A DNA stretch of 64,000 bases, from the NCBI GenBank assembly GCA_029844215.1, contig CM056736.1, positions 20,769,501 through 20,833,500 on the forward strand, in the 5' to 3' direction. A program made the translations under genes and the position numbers. A model generated the notes under the pieces. The model saw only the letters and a list, made by a program, of their open reading frames with translations. It was not told the origin of the DNA and made no database searches. Source of the DNA: Przewalskia tangutica. Taxonomy: Eukaryota; Streptophyta; Magnoliopsida; Solanales; Solanaceae. Below are positions 22,291 to 34,999 of the stretch, one piece after another (position 1 is the stretch's first letter; the number at the start of each line of letters is the position of its first letter).

Positions 22291-23019
22291 TGAAAACCCA
22301 TACATGTAATACAGAAGAAAGAGTTCTGAAAAATGAAAAGAAGATTTAATGCGTTAATTATAATTTTTTTCTTATTCATGCTGTTGAAGTTGAAGGTTAT
22401 TCTTATATGTTAAATTTGACGGGATCCAAAACAATGACGTTATAATTACCACTGCATATGGTTTTGAGGATTTCTAATCAAAATCATAGTATTCTAAAGA
22501 ATGCAAAACTAAGAGGAAAATGAATATAATTCTCCTTTATAAGGGAAAAGTACCACGAGCATAGCAAATAATATTACAATTAAGGTCGAGGGTTTCAAAT
22601 ACATCAATCATAGCATTCCTTCTTACCCTTTTTTATTCTCTTTTTGTTCTTTCTCGCATTTTTCTTTATTTTATATATTTTCATAATTTAAAGAATTTTT
22701 TTTTTACTCTGCCTACAGATGAACCATCCACGCATTCATGTAATATTATTTAGCGAATAAAGGGCTGACCAGCACTTGAAAGTTGAAACAAGAATTGGAG
22801 GTGCTACACAAGATTATTATTGGTATACCCGACTAAAACGTGTGGGGCAGGTAGGGCGAAGGGAAGAAGAAAAGGAAAAAAGGAAGAAAGAAAAAGAGAT
22901 ATAAGAATCTGAAAAGATAAACATAAATCAGCATGGAGTTTCTTTGTACAATAGAGATACTTTGTGTTCTTTTATGTATAAAATTTCATTTTTATAAATC
23001 AAAGCTTCAAAAGTTGGAA
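22291..23019. other. AT-rich spacer
   Basis: Nothing is recognised apart from short A- and T-rich runs and a purine-rich stretch at about 22855-22905. Confidence 0.5.
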
Positions 23020-23116
23020 GTGCACCCTGGAGTAATTGGTAAAGTTGATGTCATATGACCAGGTCATGAGTTTAAGCCGTGAAACAGCTTCTTGCAGAAC
23101 TGCAAGGTAAGACTGA
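23020..23116 (+). mobile_element. TS-type SINE, 5' part only
   Basis: The sequence 'ggtaaagttgatgtcatatg' with 'accaggtcatgagtttaagc' and 'aaacagcttcttgcagaact' matches the tRNA-derived head of TS SINEs common in Solanaceae, including A-box-like and B-box-like Pol III promoter elements. It stops after 'aaggtaagactga' where a Gypsy LTR starts at 23117, so the downstream half is lost. Confidence 0.85.
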
Positions 23117-25537
23117 TGTCACGACCCAAATCAGAGGGCCGCGACGGACATCCGGACCCAACCCACCGGGCACCCCTGACCATACAACTCATACTTAACC
23201 ATATATATATATATATACACACATCAAAACCGATAAGACCTGACAACTAACAACATGACACTTATCTACAAGCTAAGAGTATAATGTACCACAATCAGAC
23301 TGCAACTCTGAAATAAGTAGAGTGCTCCCACACAGCTGAACCAGCAATCTCCTAGCACAATTTGTCACCCTCTTAGTATGAACCTCACGGAATAAACGTA
23401 ACGCCTGAAGAGTGGAACATCAAGACGATCGATGATCGAGTATGTTAGGCATAACGAATAACATAACATAGATGTATCACAATCTGAAACAGAAACAGCT
23501 GACCAACAGTAATTGCCTCCGAGGGCCCTAGTACATATGTCCAAATGTTATGCAATACTAATGCAGTATACCGATGACCACACAAGTTTCTTTCTATTCA
23601 TAACAGACTCTGTGGGCATAATATACCTAAATGTCATGCATGATGCAAATGCGGTATACTATCTATTTCCCATAACCGACACACAAGCTTTCAGTTATAT
23701 TGGAATCCTACTTTCCGATAACCGCCACACAGGCTTTCGGTTGTTTCGGAACCTACTTTCCATGACCACCACACAAGCTTTCGGTCATATCATAACCACC
23801 ACACAGCCTTTCAGTTATATCATAGAAGCTATGCATGCTAGCCATACGAGCTTCAATGTTGGCCTCTTGGGGCTCTTTTGTGATAATCTGTACTAGCTGC
23901 AGGTGGTGTGCGTATATAACACCTTTTTTTCTTTTTTTTTCTTTTTTTTGTCATTCCCCTACATATATATAATATTTACCATAAAGTAATGTGCATAGCA
24001 CAAATGGTCCAGGATAATATGAGAATACAATGCAAATGAAATGCATGAATGGTAACACCATATTTCAACCTCAATAGGTGACATATTACATTTGTACCTT
24101 TGATGACACTGAATATCATTATCTTTTTCATATGTCTCATTAAGGACTTAGAAACAATTTAAACATGCTTTCAGCATAGAATCAATAACATGAATACCCT
24201 TAACTACTAAGAGTATAGTACATTATGGAGTAACATGATGATTACGTTTGTCTACAGAATTATGCCAAAAGAAAGGAATGAATTGCCTTCACATACCTTG
24301 TTGTCGAATTAATCTAAGTTTCGCGGATTCTTGTAAGCTCTATAAATGAGTGTACACATCCTATGAATGATTTAGATCACACACACATCAATAAACTAAT
24401 AATCAGATTTTATTGGGACATTCTATCGAATATCTTATACGCGTAGAACCTATATTTCTTTTATATCGAAATCTATGTATATATCGACACACCCAACCCT
24501 ATTAATCCTTCTCCTTACTGCCACAAGGTTCAAAACAGTTCAAAAATTTCACATGCAATCCCTTAGTTTCGCACAAACAGTTTCGATAATACCCAACAAT
24601 CCTACCTTTTCGATAATCGTTTTAGAACTAGTAAGAATCATATTTTGTAATTCGTGTAAACCAAGGGATAAGAAGAATTACTTCTGTTAGATACAACGAC
24701 GAGAGTCATAGGAAAACCTTTCGCCCAGGTCAGTTTCCGACAAACATCAATAGCATCCCAAAAATCCTATTTCCAGCACCTCGTCGAAACCCAAGGTCTC
24801 AGCTCAGTTTCTGGGTTTCTAAACTTGCTTCTAGGTTTCGATCTTGCTGAATTTAAGGCTCAAACCACCAGGAACTTCTCCCTTTTTGATATTCAGAAAC
24901 TGACGGAACTTCCCCAATTTCAGTAGAGAACTTCATAGAGTTTACCCATTGAAATTTATTCATAATTGAAGTATAATAGTTATTGTTCTATAGAAGGATT
25001 TTTTAGGAACTTTAAAGAATGAAGAAAAAGCTTTAAAGATTGGAGAAGCTTGGAGAAATGAAAGTTATGTGATATGAAGAAGAGAGTACCGATAGAGGCT
25101 AATGAAGCTGGCAGCCATGGTTTAAAGCTTAGTCATCTAAGCCAGATGTCCAACAATACGCTTATAAAGTTATACGTGGAATTCTACTTGGCTTGTCTCC
25201 ATTTTAATTAATTAGTTCCACGACTAATTAATAATACACACAATTAATTCCCGATCCAACTCACTTAAATCCCGACACGACTTATAAAACCTTCTTTTAC
25301 TCAATGTCATAATTCTTAATATATGACACTAGTTCGTATCCTCACTGGGAATATACAATTGTTATTATTAATCTCTGTCGTCGCACTGATTAAATCCAAA
25401 ATTATTTCGGGATCACAACCTTTTATATACTAACTTCTTTAGTGTAAACGCAAGCACAACGTAAATTTCCCGGGGTTCGGGCCCACTTGCCCATGTTTAT
25501 GTGCTTAAAACGTTACCCATAATTATGAGGTGTTATA
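23117..25537 (-). repeat. Gypsy LTR copy 1 (2,421 bp)
   Basis: Starts TGTCACGACCCAAATC on the plus strand and ends 'gaggtgttata'. It belongs to the same family as the solo LTRs at 3761-5797 and 59703-61976. A run 'cttttttttcttttttttt' lies near 23930. Reading frames inside are not genes. Confidence 0.88.
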
Positions 25538-25800
25538 TTCTCTCCTCCTTAGAAATATTTGTCCTCGAATGTTGGCGCTATACTTAATCTTATCACGTAA
25601 TGAAAGAAATACAATCACACCCTATCTATACTACATTAAGGCACACCAGCAAACAAATAATGGGAATAGTTTCAACATTTTGCTTTAGATTCAAATAATA
25701 GAGATACTCGGGGCATATCAATTGTTGGTTGGATGAAACAAGGAATAAAATCCATGCAACGTAAAGATTTAAACAGAAACAAACAGGCACGACATCACAT

Positions 25801-27408
25801 CTGAACCAGCAATCACTTAGCACAATTTGTCACCCTCTTAGTATGAACTCATGCATAAAACACATTCCCACAAAGAAAGAAACGCCAAGACGATCGATGA
25901 TCGAGTATGTTAGGCATAACGAATAACATAACAGAGATGTATAACAATCTGAAACTGAAACAGCTGACCAACAATAATTGCCTCTGGGGGCCATAGTACA
26001 TATGTCCATATGCAATACCAATGCAGTATACCGATGGCCACACAGACGTCTTTCTTTTCATAACAGCCTATGTGGCCATAATATACCTAAATGTCATGCA
26101 TGATGCAAATGAGGTATACTACTTTCGGTTATATTGTAATCCTACTTTCCGATTACCACCACACATGTTTTCGGTTGTATCGGAATCCTACTTTTCATGA
26201 CCGCTACACAGGCTTTCGGTCAATTCATAACCGCCACACATGATTTCAGTTATATCATATAAGTCATGCAGGCTAGCCATACGGGCTTCAATGTTGGGCT
26301 CTTTTGTGATAATCTGTACCAGTTGCAGGTAGTGTGCGTATATAACACATTTTTCCCTTTTGTTTCATTCCCCTACATATATATAATATTTACCATAAAG
26401 TAATGTGCATAGCACAAGTGATCCAGGGTAATATGCAAATGCAATGCATGAATAGTAAACCATATTCCAACATCAACAGATGACATATACCTTTATACAT
26501 TTGAAGATACTGAATATCATTATTTTTTCATATGCATCAATAAGGACTTAGAAATAATTTAGACATGCTTTCAGCATAGAATCAATAACATGAACACCCT
26601 TAACTACTAACTACTAATAATCAGATTTTATTGGGGCATTCTATCGAATATCTTATACGCGTAGAATCTATATTCCTTTTATATCGAAATCTATGTATAT
26701 ATCGACACACCCAACCCTATTAATCCTTCTCCTTACTGCCACAAGGTTCAAAACAGTTCATAAATTTCACATGTAATCCCCTACTTTCGCACAAACAGTT
26801 CCGATAATACCCAACAATCTTACCTCTTCGATAATCGTTTTGGAACTAGTAAGAATCATATTTTGCAATTCGTGTAAACCAAGGGATAAGATGAATTACC
26901 TCTATTAGATACAACGACGAGAGTTATCGGAAAACCTTTCACCCAATTCAATTTCCGACAAACAGCAATAACATCCCAAAAATCCCATTCCCAGCACCTC
27001 GTCGAAACCCAAGGTCTCAGCTCAGTTTCTGGGTTTCTAAACTTGCTTCTAGGTTTCGATCTTGCTGAATTTAAGGCTCAAACCACCAGGAACTTCTCCC
27101 TTTTCGATATTCAGAGGCTGACGGAACTTCCCCAATTTCAGTCGAGAACTTCAGAAAGTTTACCCATTGGAATTTATTCCTAATTGAAGTATAATAGTTA
27201 TTGTCATATAGAAAGATTTCTTTAGGAACTTTAAAGATTTAAGAAGAAACTTTAAAGATTGGAGAAGCTTGGAGAAATGAAAGTTCTTTGATATGAAGAA
27301 GAGAGTACTGATCGAGGCTAATGAAGCTTCCAGCCATGGTTTAAAGCTTAGTCATCTAAGCCAGATGTCCAACAATACACTTATAAAGTTATACGTGGAA
27401 TTTCACTA
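25801..27408 (-). repeat. Gypsy LTR copy 2 (partial)
   Basis: Aligns by eye with 23336-25178: 'ctgaaccagcaatc', 'cacaatttgtcaccctctta', 'gccaagaggtct'-free 'tatcgaaatctatgtatata', 'aggctaatgaagctt', and 'gttatacgtggaatt'. A segment between 'ttaactactaa' and 'taatcagatttta' is shorter than in copy 1. Its true LTR ends are missing. Confidence 0.85.
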
Positions 27409-28128
27409 GGAGAGAACTATTCTCATAATTCTAGGATGACTCGGGATCAAAGTCAATTGAAACTCGGCTCTCGGTCAACGGTCCAGATTTCTGAATTGGA
27501 TTCGTGGACGCATTAATTATGCATAAGCTAAAAAACTCAATGCAATAATCAAAATCTAAGGCATCATATACTAAGCCAAATTAGTAATTTTTTTCTTTTG
27601 GGATTAGGGCTAAATTCTCAACTTCTAGCCCAATGATCAACAAGAAATCGGTCCAAACCCAATATATATGTGTATATATATACACATTCTAGGAATCATT
27701 ACCTAGATTTTAGGACTGAATCTCCACCAAATCGGATTCCAAAGTCGAGAGCTCTTCTCCCTAAATTTTCAAAAAATAGATGTTGTTCTGAATTTCAGAT
27801 TATATATATGAGCTGGATTGAAGCAAATGCGTACTCCATCATCGCAATTACGGCATTGCATTTGTGGATTCCTCATCGCAAATGTGAAGGTCCACTGGCT
27901 AGACCCCTATTGCAATTGCGACCCGGGCCATCACAATTGTAGACAGTCAACCCTAGATTGATCATCACATGCAATTGAGATTCCTGGCTCACTCTTACAA
28001 AGGTCTCGCCCAGTGCCCTACTTCATAAATACGACCCTTTGGCCGCAAATGCGATGCACTAGCTGACAACAATATTAATTATTGTGTAAAAATCCAACCT
28101 TGGTCTGAAACTCATCCGAACTCTTCCG
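27409..28128 (-). mobile_element. Second Gypsy LTR family, part 1
   Basis: This stretch and 37520-37790 are the two sides of one LTR-like sequence split by Copia-D. It contains repeated 'gcaattgcg'/'gcaaatgcga' words familiar from Solanaceae Gypsy LTRs. Its left junction with the preceding LTR copy at about 27408 is not defined by a recognisable terminus. Confidence 0.6.
28124..28128. repeat. Copia-D target-site duplication TTCCG, left
   Basis: TTCCG here is repeated at 37520-37524 directly after the 3' LTR. The LTR's own first two bases (TG in the 3' copy) appear to be missing, so the duplication is followed at once by AAAGTATG. Confidence 0.7.
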
Positions 28129-29726
28129 AAAGTATGTATGTCATTGAGATAATTATTATTAGGGATAAATGTACTTCAACACATTCGTATTATTAATAAA
28201 ATTAATATATTTATGTTATTTGCGATTATTGGATTAATATTTGATTGTTTGTAATTATTCATTAAGGTGCATCCCTTGAGTTTATGTTGTCATTAATAGA
28301 GTAAGATATTGATGATAGAGCGTAACTCTCAAAGTAGTCTCGACTAATGATCATCGAGAATGAGATATCGATGATATGTTATAAGTCGACATGTGGTCTG
28401 CATCACATTCTTGGAGAATGTAGTATGTCACACCTGCTACTAGTAATAGTTACTAGTGATGGACACATGAATACTTTTGAAAAGTATTGGTATACCATAT
28501 TGATAAATTATTTGTTATACATGTTTAAAATATTATCAGCGTGTGGGAGATAAAGGTCATTTGACTTGAGGTCAATACACACCTTGTTTACATAGTAATG
28601 TACTTTGACCCTGTCCAAAGCTTAAACTCCTCATAGGATAAGATACAACTTGTGTTGGGTACATTATTATGTAAACTAAGGTGGTAGTTGAGCCAAAAAT
28701 ATCATTCATTCTTCGATTGGATATTCGAGAGAGCACTCAACTTCTCAGTGCTATTAGGTCGACCAAGTCATTGGCCAATGCAAGAGACATATTTAGAATA
28801 TGGTCTAGTTGTCGACTAATATAGACGAGATAAAATGATCAAGCCATTTGGATAGACACATGGCAAATCCTAAGCTTGATTGAGTGTGTCGCGAATGAAA
28901 GGAATTTATCATCTCACATAAAGGTTATGTTTACTGGATTCATGTAAACGTACTTCACATATTGAGTTCGTCATACGGCACAGTCTATGAGTTCCGTATA
29001 AACCTTAATTGGATTAGTGTCGATATGTGAAGGTTTATAGGGTCACACTATGTCGATTGTCCTTTCGATCTAAGGGTATATTGAGAAAGTATTAAATATT
29101 TGATTTGGAATCGAGATATTTAAATTGATAATAACTATGGGATAATTTCTATTTGATGGAAATTATTTAATTAAGTCAAAATTGGATTTTGAATTTAATT
29201 AAACGTGCTGAATATATATATTGATGAAATGGGACGTAAAGAGCTACGACGCCTACCAGGCTGAGCCACTGCTCCGACCCGCATCGCGGCGCCTACCCGG
29301 TAGTGGCCCAGTTAGACTGGTCCACTGCACCTCAATCATTGGGTCAGGCTTAGAGCCTAACCTTAATCCATTTTGTGATATAAAATCAACTATAAATACA
29401 GCACTAAACCTTATTATCAAAATATTAATTCAAAACCATTCTCTAGACTTAGAGTTTAGAAAAGAAACTCTCTCAAACCTCTGCCAAGATTTTCTGGCTT
29501 TCTTGACAGAGGAATACACTTCAGCATAATGATTGCAATCGAAGGTACAACCCCGTGTAATCCCTAAGTAAAGATTTCAGATAAACAACTTATAAGTTTT
29601 ATTGTTAGTCTTTACAGTGTTTCAATTGTCATATAACCATTTCAGATGGAATTGTTGGGTAAGTAAACTAAAAAAATTAAACTTCCACTGTGCATTTATG
29701 TATTTTGAACCCAACAAAACCCTACA
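28129..29726 (+). repeat. Copia-D 5' LTR (about 1,600 bp)
   Basis: Starts AAAGTATGTATGTC (TG missing) and ends 'acaaaaccctaca', followed by the primer site. It carries repeated 'cgatgatag'/'tcatcgaga' words. The open frame at 29221-29529, also present in the 3' copy, is a feature of the LTR near its transcribed part and has no known domain. Confidence 0.9.
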
Positions 29727-29727
29727 G

Positions 29728-29739
29728 TGGTATCAGAGC
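29728..29739 (+). other. Copia-D primer-binding site
   Basis: TGGTATCAGAGC, matching the initiator tRNA-Met 3' end, lies one base after the LTR end ACA at 29726. Confidence 0.92.
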
Positions 29740-31315
29740 CCAGACTGTTTAATGGTTATATAATAATTAAATAACATAATAATATGGGTTAATCATAAAA
29801 TTGGTTTTAAACTGAATTAAAATAAGATTTCTTGAAATTCTACATACCTTGACTGAACCGTTAACCTTTTGTTGTCACCCTAAATTTTCAACAACGCTAA
29901 ATCGAGGAAGTTATTCCGTTCTAACTCGAACTAAGCCAAGTGCAGATAACTGGTTCATTGCGAACATGGTGCACAGTGAAGAACGGGTAAGAATGTATGA
30001 TGGTCGATATGTGCGTTATTGATATTGGTGGGTGATGATAAAGGATCCGTGATCTAATCCCTAAATTGGATTTAGGGTTTGGACGATTTTCATAAAATCA
30101 ACACGAATACGTTCTGTCAGGACGTCAGCATCGCGGCCCTATGATAGGTTGTCGCGGCGCTTGCTAGGGTTTCAAGGTGGCGCCGCGGCGCCTGTCATGG
30201 TTAATAGCAGAAGTCGTTTCTCCTATCCAAAATCAGTGATTAAAAGCTTCTTTTTAAAAAAATTAGACTTATCGGGCGATGGCGTCGCGAATTCTAATTG
30301 CACAATCGAAAGGTTTCTGCCATGCTAGCGTCATGGCTAATTCATCGCAGGTGAAAGGCTTCGCCCCATCGCCGATCGCCACACGCGCCACCGCCCTAAA
30401 ACAAAAAAATTTAGAGTTCAAAACGTCTAACCCATGATTGTTATTATTATATGGTACCTTATTTGATATGTGTATTGTTTATGTGCTAAATTTCAACATG
30501 TTTGTCATTTAAATTACTAGAATAGCGTCCGCAAATAATTATTTGGGTAGGCGGCGCCCGGTACGTTTTAAACCGCTTAATATCATGCTTGGAAACGCGG
30601 TACCCAATATGTGCTTAAATGACTTTGCATGATAGTTAAGATACTTTATTTGATAAAGTATGCTAGATTTGATCTTGGTTAAAACCCTAAATTAAAATAT
30701 TCCTCAAAATATAATACAAGTCTCATTTTAAAATGAACGTGTCGTCCGTTATAATTGATTGTAGTGAAAAATCCTTTTCGGAGAGATGAGTATTTATGCC
30801 ACATCATTTTCTCTAAGTCTACGAAGATTCGGACTCTTTCATAAATTCATGTTAAATGTAGAAGTGTGTGATAAATCTTCATAAGTATTTACACTACAGT
30901 GTTTGCTCTATAAGGCAAAATTCACTTAGATACATAATTGAAATTGCATAATGGGGCTGACTTGCTAGGCTGTCTTGGCGCCACAACGTCGGACAAGCCG
31001 AGGGACGCAAATTGTTTGTTTAGAACATTCAGTCACACAAGAGTTACAAATTATTTGTAATTGGTTTGGAGACCTACCAGGTTGTGTTATTGAAGTTATT
31101 AGCCACACCAAACACGGAGATAGCATGAACCTGGATCTTGGCCCATTATGACTGTATTTGATATGAGTCTGTATTCTTTCATGGGGTCGAGGAATATGTT
31201 CAAATAGTGGGAGCTAATTAAACTAAAGGTCGTGTTAATTAGTTAACGAATGTGTTCAATAGGAATTATATTAGAGTTTAATTTCAAATCTATCTATTTC
31301 TTCAGTATATATAAA
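29740..31315 (+). other. Copia-D untranslated leader
   Basis: About 1.6 kb without an open frame separates the primer site from gag. It has GC-rich words ('tcgcggcgctt', 'cgccgcggcgcctg') near 30130-30200. Long leaders occur in some plant copia lineages and hold RNA-packaging signals, but none can be named here. Confidence 0.7.
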
Positions 31316-32150
31316 ATGTCGAATCATTCACTGAAAATGTTGGTCGAGACAAACAAGTTGAATAGAGCTAATTTCCCTGACTGGTTGAAAAATCTGCGAC
31401 TGGTGTTAAGACTGGAAAGAATTGAGTACGTGTTAGACAAAATGTTCCCAACAATCCATGCTGAAGATTCTGCTGAGTATGCCCTGTTTGACAAGGAAGC
31501 TTATTAGAAATATCTATATGATGCTACCTCGGCATAATGCGTGATGTTGTCCTCCATGAATGCAGAGTTACAGAGGCAACATCAAAACATGGGCCCCAAC
31601 GAAATGCTAGAACATTTGAAGAGTATCTATGACTCACAGTCTCAAAAAATGGAGTATAAACTGTTGAGAGACCTTTTCAAGTGTAAGCTGAACGAAGGGG
31701 TCAAGTGTCAACGCATGTTCTAAAGATGATTGGGTTAATAGAAAGGTTGGCTTCGATTGGAACAAAGTTGCCTGTAAATGTCTCTGTCAACATGATCCTA
31801 AATTCACTGTCTGGCTCATTTGAGAATTTCATTGTGAACTTCAATATGAATGGGACCAAGACAAGTCTTCCAGAGCTTCACAACATGTTGAAGACCTTTG
31901 AATTATCTACATCTAAAGGAAAAGTTGTGCTTATGGTGGGTTCATCTAGCAAGTTCAAACCCAAGGGTAAGAATATGCAGAAAAAATAGGGTAAGGCAGT
32001 TGCTGCACCCACAGTTTTGAAACCTAGATGAGGTATTCAGAAGAAGGCAAAGGTAGGTGTGGATGTGTACCTCAACTGCAAGAAGAAGGGGCACTGGAAG
32101 AAGGACTGCACAGCTCCAAGAGGAGACAAAACACTAGATGCTTCTAGCTC
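31316..32150 (+). pseudogene. Copia-D gag
   Basis: From ATG 31316 the frame reads 'LVETNKLNRANFPDWLKNLR' and 'YVLDKMFP', stops at TAG 31505, and resumes with 'LSSMNAELQRQHQNM', 'MLEHLKSIYDSQSQKMEY', and, frame-shifted, 'MIGLIERLASIGTKLP' and 'MILNSLSGSFENFIVNFNMN'. The zinc knuckle near 32065-32115 reads 'NCKKKGHWKKDC': the first Cys of the C-x2-C pair is replaced by Tyr. The order is typical UBN2/gag followed by a nucleocapsid finger. It binds and packages element RNA in intact copies. Confidence 0.88.
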
Positions 32151-32189
32151 TACTGGACAAGGTATGTTTGTCATTAAAATAAATATGTC

Positions 32190-32420
32190 TATAAGTAACT
32201 CTCACTGCTGGGTATTAGATACCATTTGTGGCTCAAATATTTGTATAATGTGCAGGGTCTGACTGACATCATAAAGGTTGGACCATAGGAGGTAGACCTG
32301 CGCATTGAAAATGGAGCACGAATGGATGTTGAACGCGTGAAAACTTATAGACTAGATTTACCTTCAGGATTTGTTTAGAACTAAATAATTGTTATTTTGT
32401 TCCCTCGTTGACGAGGAATA
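32190..32420 (+). pseudogene. Copia-D protease remnant
   Basis: 'CWVLDTICGSNIC' at about 32205-32245 corresponds to the copia retropepsin active site, in which D-T-G has become D-T-I. Sequence after it ('IENGARMDVERVKTYRLDLP') is broken by stops. Such a change in the active site would abolish proteolysis. Confidence 0.72.
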
Positions 32421-32779
32421 TTATTTCTATCCCAGTGTTAGACATTGAGGGATTTTCCTCATTTATTGTCATTGGCAGTTATGTAATGTCTTTTACTGAT
32501 TTTGTTTGTGGAAATGCTCCACTTGTGGATGGTTTGTATGTTTTAAACTGTAGTCGTGAAATTTTCAATCAGTCACAAAAACGAAACTCTAAGGAAAAAC
32601 CTTCATAGTCGGTTGAAGTGTTAAGTAGAAGTTGGTTAGAACTTCTAAGGGTTGTTTGGAGCGGGTTGGAGCGCACGGAGTAGGAGCTAAACCTTGCTCA
32701 GGATCGACATATAAACTCGGATAATTTTGGGCTTATCGAGGTAAACATTCTTGACCTTCTGTTGTAATTGGAAATTACA

Positions 32780-33721
32780 TGTTGTAGGAGTATATATATA
32801 CAAAATAAATTAGGTAAGACAAGTAATCCAAGAAATCCCACCTACTTATGGCACTGTAACCTTGGTCATATCAATGAATCAAGGATAACAAGATTAAAGA
32901 AGTTAGACTACCTGGAATCATTTGACTTGGAGTCCTATGGTAACTGTGAATCTTGCTTGAGAGAAAATATGACCAACAAGCCACTTTTTGGGAAGGGTGT
33001 GCGAGCCAAATAGGTGCTTGAGTTGGTCCATACTGATGTATGTGGGCCATTTTCAACTCAAGCTAAGGGAGACTTCCCTTACTTCATCACTTTTACAGTC
33101 AATTTCACAAGATTTGGGCATGTGTATCTTATGGAACACAAGTCCGAAGCCTTTGAGAAATTCAAGGAGTACAAGTCAGAAGTAGAGAACAACATGAAAC
33201 AAGTATCAAGACTCTTCGATCATCAAGGAGGTGAATACTTAAGTAAAGAATTTCTGGATTACTTGAAGCTTCGTGGAGTCCAATCACAATGGACACCTCA
33301 TGAAACGCCACAAATGAATGGTGTTGCTGAAAGGAGAAATCAAACCCTATTAGATATGGTTAGATCCATAATGAGTTTCTCAGCTCTACCAACATATCTT
33401 TGGGGATATGCATTGCAAAACTTAATTTATATTCGGAACAGGGTTCCTTCAAAGTCAGTAAAGAAAACTTCATATGAGATATGGAATGGCAAGAAGTCAG
33501 CGCTTAAACACATGCGACTCTGGGGGTGCCCTACATATGTAAAGAAGATGCTTACTGATAAGTTGGAATCTAAAAGTGAGAAATGTTATTTTGTGGGGTA
33601 TCCAAAGGAAACTAAGGGATACCATTTCTATCTTTCTGGAGAACATAAGGTCATTGTTTCAAAAATGCAACTTTCCTTGAAGAAGACTATGTCTACAAGG
33701 AACAGAGCTGCAATAAGATAG
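32780..33721 (+). pseudogene. Copia-D pre-integrase and integrase
   Basis: The pre-integrase domain has the HHCC-type finger remnant 'YLWHCNLGHINESRI' and 'GNCESCLRENMTNKPL'. After one TAG stop at about 33010 a 235-codon open frame (33014-33721) holds the integrase core: 'ELVHTDVCGPF' with the first catalytic Asp, 'LFDHQGGEYLSKEF' where the second Asp of 'RxDxGGEY' has become His-Gln, and 'TPQMNGVAERRNQTLLDM' with the catalytic Glu. The C-terminal part has 'LRLWGCPTYV'-like and 'KCYFVGYPKETKGYHFY' motifs. The altered second Asp should inactivate it. Confidence 0.88.
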
Positions 33722-34129
33722 AACTTGAAGAAATTCAAGACCACAAGATAACACAAAAGTTAAACCTTTGTCAAAAGACCTAGACAAGAATTCAGTGGGA
33801 GTATTTGGTGAAGATTGGGTACTTAGAATACACCCTTCAGCCAGTGAGAGTGTTGTGAGAGATAGTGCGGAAATGCAAGACTCTCATACACAACCAATGG
33901 AAGAAGATATAATGGTTGCACATCATTCCATTCAGGAAATACATGAAAATGACATTCCTGAAAGCTCTCAAGGTGGTGGGTTGTCCAGCACACAAATACC
34001 TTCTCACAATCAGAATACAACAAATACTGAACGCAGAATAATCAACTCCGTAGGAATATTAGGACTCATCGACTGCCTGAAAGACTTAATCTCCTTATTG
34101 AAACAAACAATGAGATAAATATGTCTGAT

Positions 34130-34860
34130 GACGATGAACCTACAACCTACATCGAAGCTATGTTAGACATTGACTCGCAGAGATGGCAAGAAGCCATGAA
34201 ATCTGAGATGGACTCGATGTACATCAATCAAGTTTGAAAGTTGGTTAATTTGCCAACAGGGGTTAGACCCATATGATACAAATGAGTCTTCAAGAAGAAG
34301 ATTGATGCATTTGGCAAGGTACATACTTATAAGGCAAGATTGGTGGCAAAAAGTTATAATCAAAGGTCTGGGGTTGATTATGATGAAACTTTTTCACCTG
34401 TTGAAAAAATTAAGTTCATTCGGCTTTTGCTTGCAATATCCGCATACTATGATTATGACATTTGGTAAATGAATGTTAAAATGTTTACCTCAATGGTAAC
34501 CTAATTGAGGAGGTGTATATGACACAACGTGAAGGTTTTACATCCAAGACTCAGCCCAAAGCAGTATGCAAGCTACAAAAGTTCATTTATGGACTTAAGC
34601 ATGCCTCACGGAGTTGAAATATTTATTTTGACAAAGCATTCAAATCGTTTGACTTTGTTAGAAACAAAGAAGATCCCTGCATTTATAGTAAGAGCAAGGA
34701 AGAGAGTATTGCCTTCATTGTTATATATGTAGATGACACATTAATAATGAGAAACAATAAGACTCTCATGCAATCAGTCAATGAATAGTTATCCAACACC
34801 ATCATGATGAAGGACTTGGATGAAGCCTGCTACATTATCAGAATTAGGATCTATAGAGAT
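34130..34860 (+). pseudogene. Copia-D reverse transcriptase
   Basis: Readable blocks are 'WQEAMKSEMDSMYINQV', stop, 'KLVNLPTGVRPI', two more stops at Trp positions (TGA 34274 and 34283), 'HTYKARLVAKSYNQRSGVDY', 'ETFSPVEKIKFIRLLLAIS', a TAA at 34466 in place of a Gln codon, and 'VYLNGNLIEEVYM' after a frame change. The catalytic 'LYVDDTLIM' survives near 34722-34745. It is clearly inactive, yet its motif order is complete. Confidence 0.86.
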
Positions 34861-34999
34861 AGAGCTAATAGATTGTTAGGGTTGTCATAGTCCATATACA
34901 TAGACAAAGTGCTAAGACAATTCTCTATGGAAAACTCCAAGAATTGAGGTCTACCTATAGGTCAATGCATCAAGTTATCAAAGAAGGATAATATTTCTA

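Larger units (their letters stand above)
23117..27408 (-). mobile_element. Deleted Gypsy element: LTR, short internal part, partial second LTR
   Basis: An LTR at 23117-25537 is followed by 'ttctctcctcctta', which on the minus strand is a polypurine tract directly upstream of the LTR start (TATAACACC, expected TGTAACACC). That makes it the 3' LTR of a minus-strand element. About 260 bases of internal or foreign sequence follow. From about 25801 a second, colinear copy of the LTR interior runs to about 27408, with a deletion near 26600 relative to the first. Gag, pol and the primer site are gone. The relic arose by large internal deletion. Confidence 0.85.

Noticed and set aside
23897..23955. 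T-rich run as a Pol III terminator for the SINE
   Set aside because: It lies within the Gypsy LTR, almost 800 bases from the SINE head, and also has a counterpart in the second LTR copy.
29221..29529. 102-codon open frame conserved in both Copia-D LTRs
   Set aside because: Conservation is explained by the LTR pair itself. The 3' copy is shortened at its start and no known domain is present.
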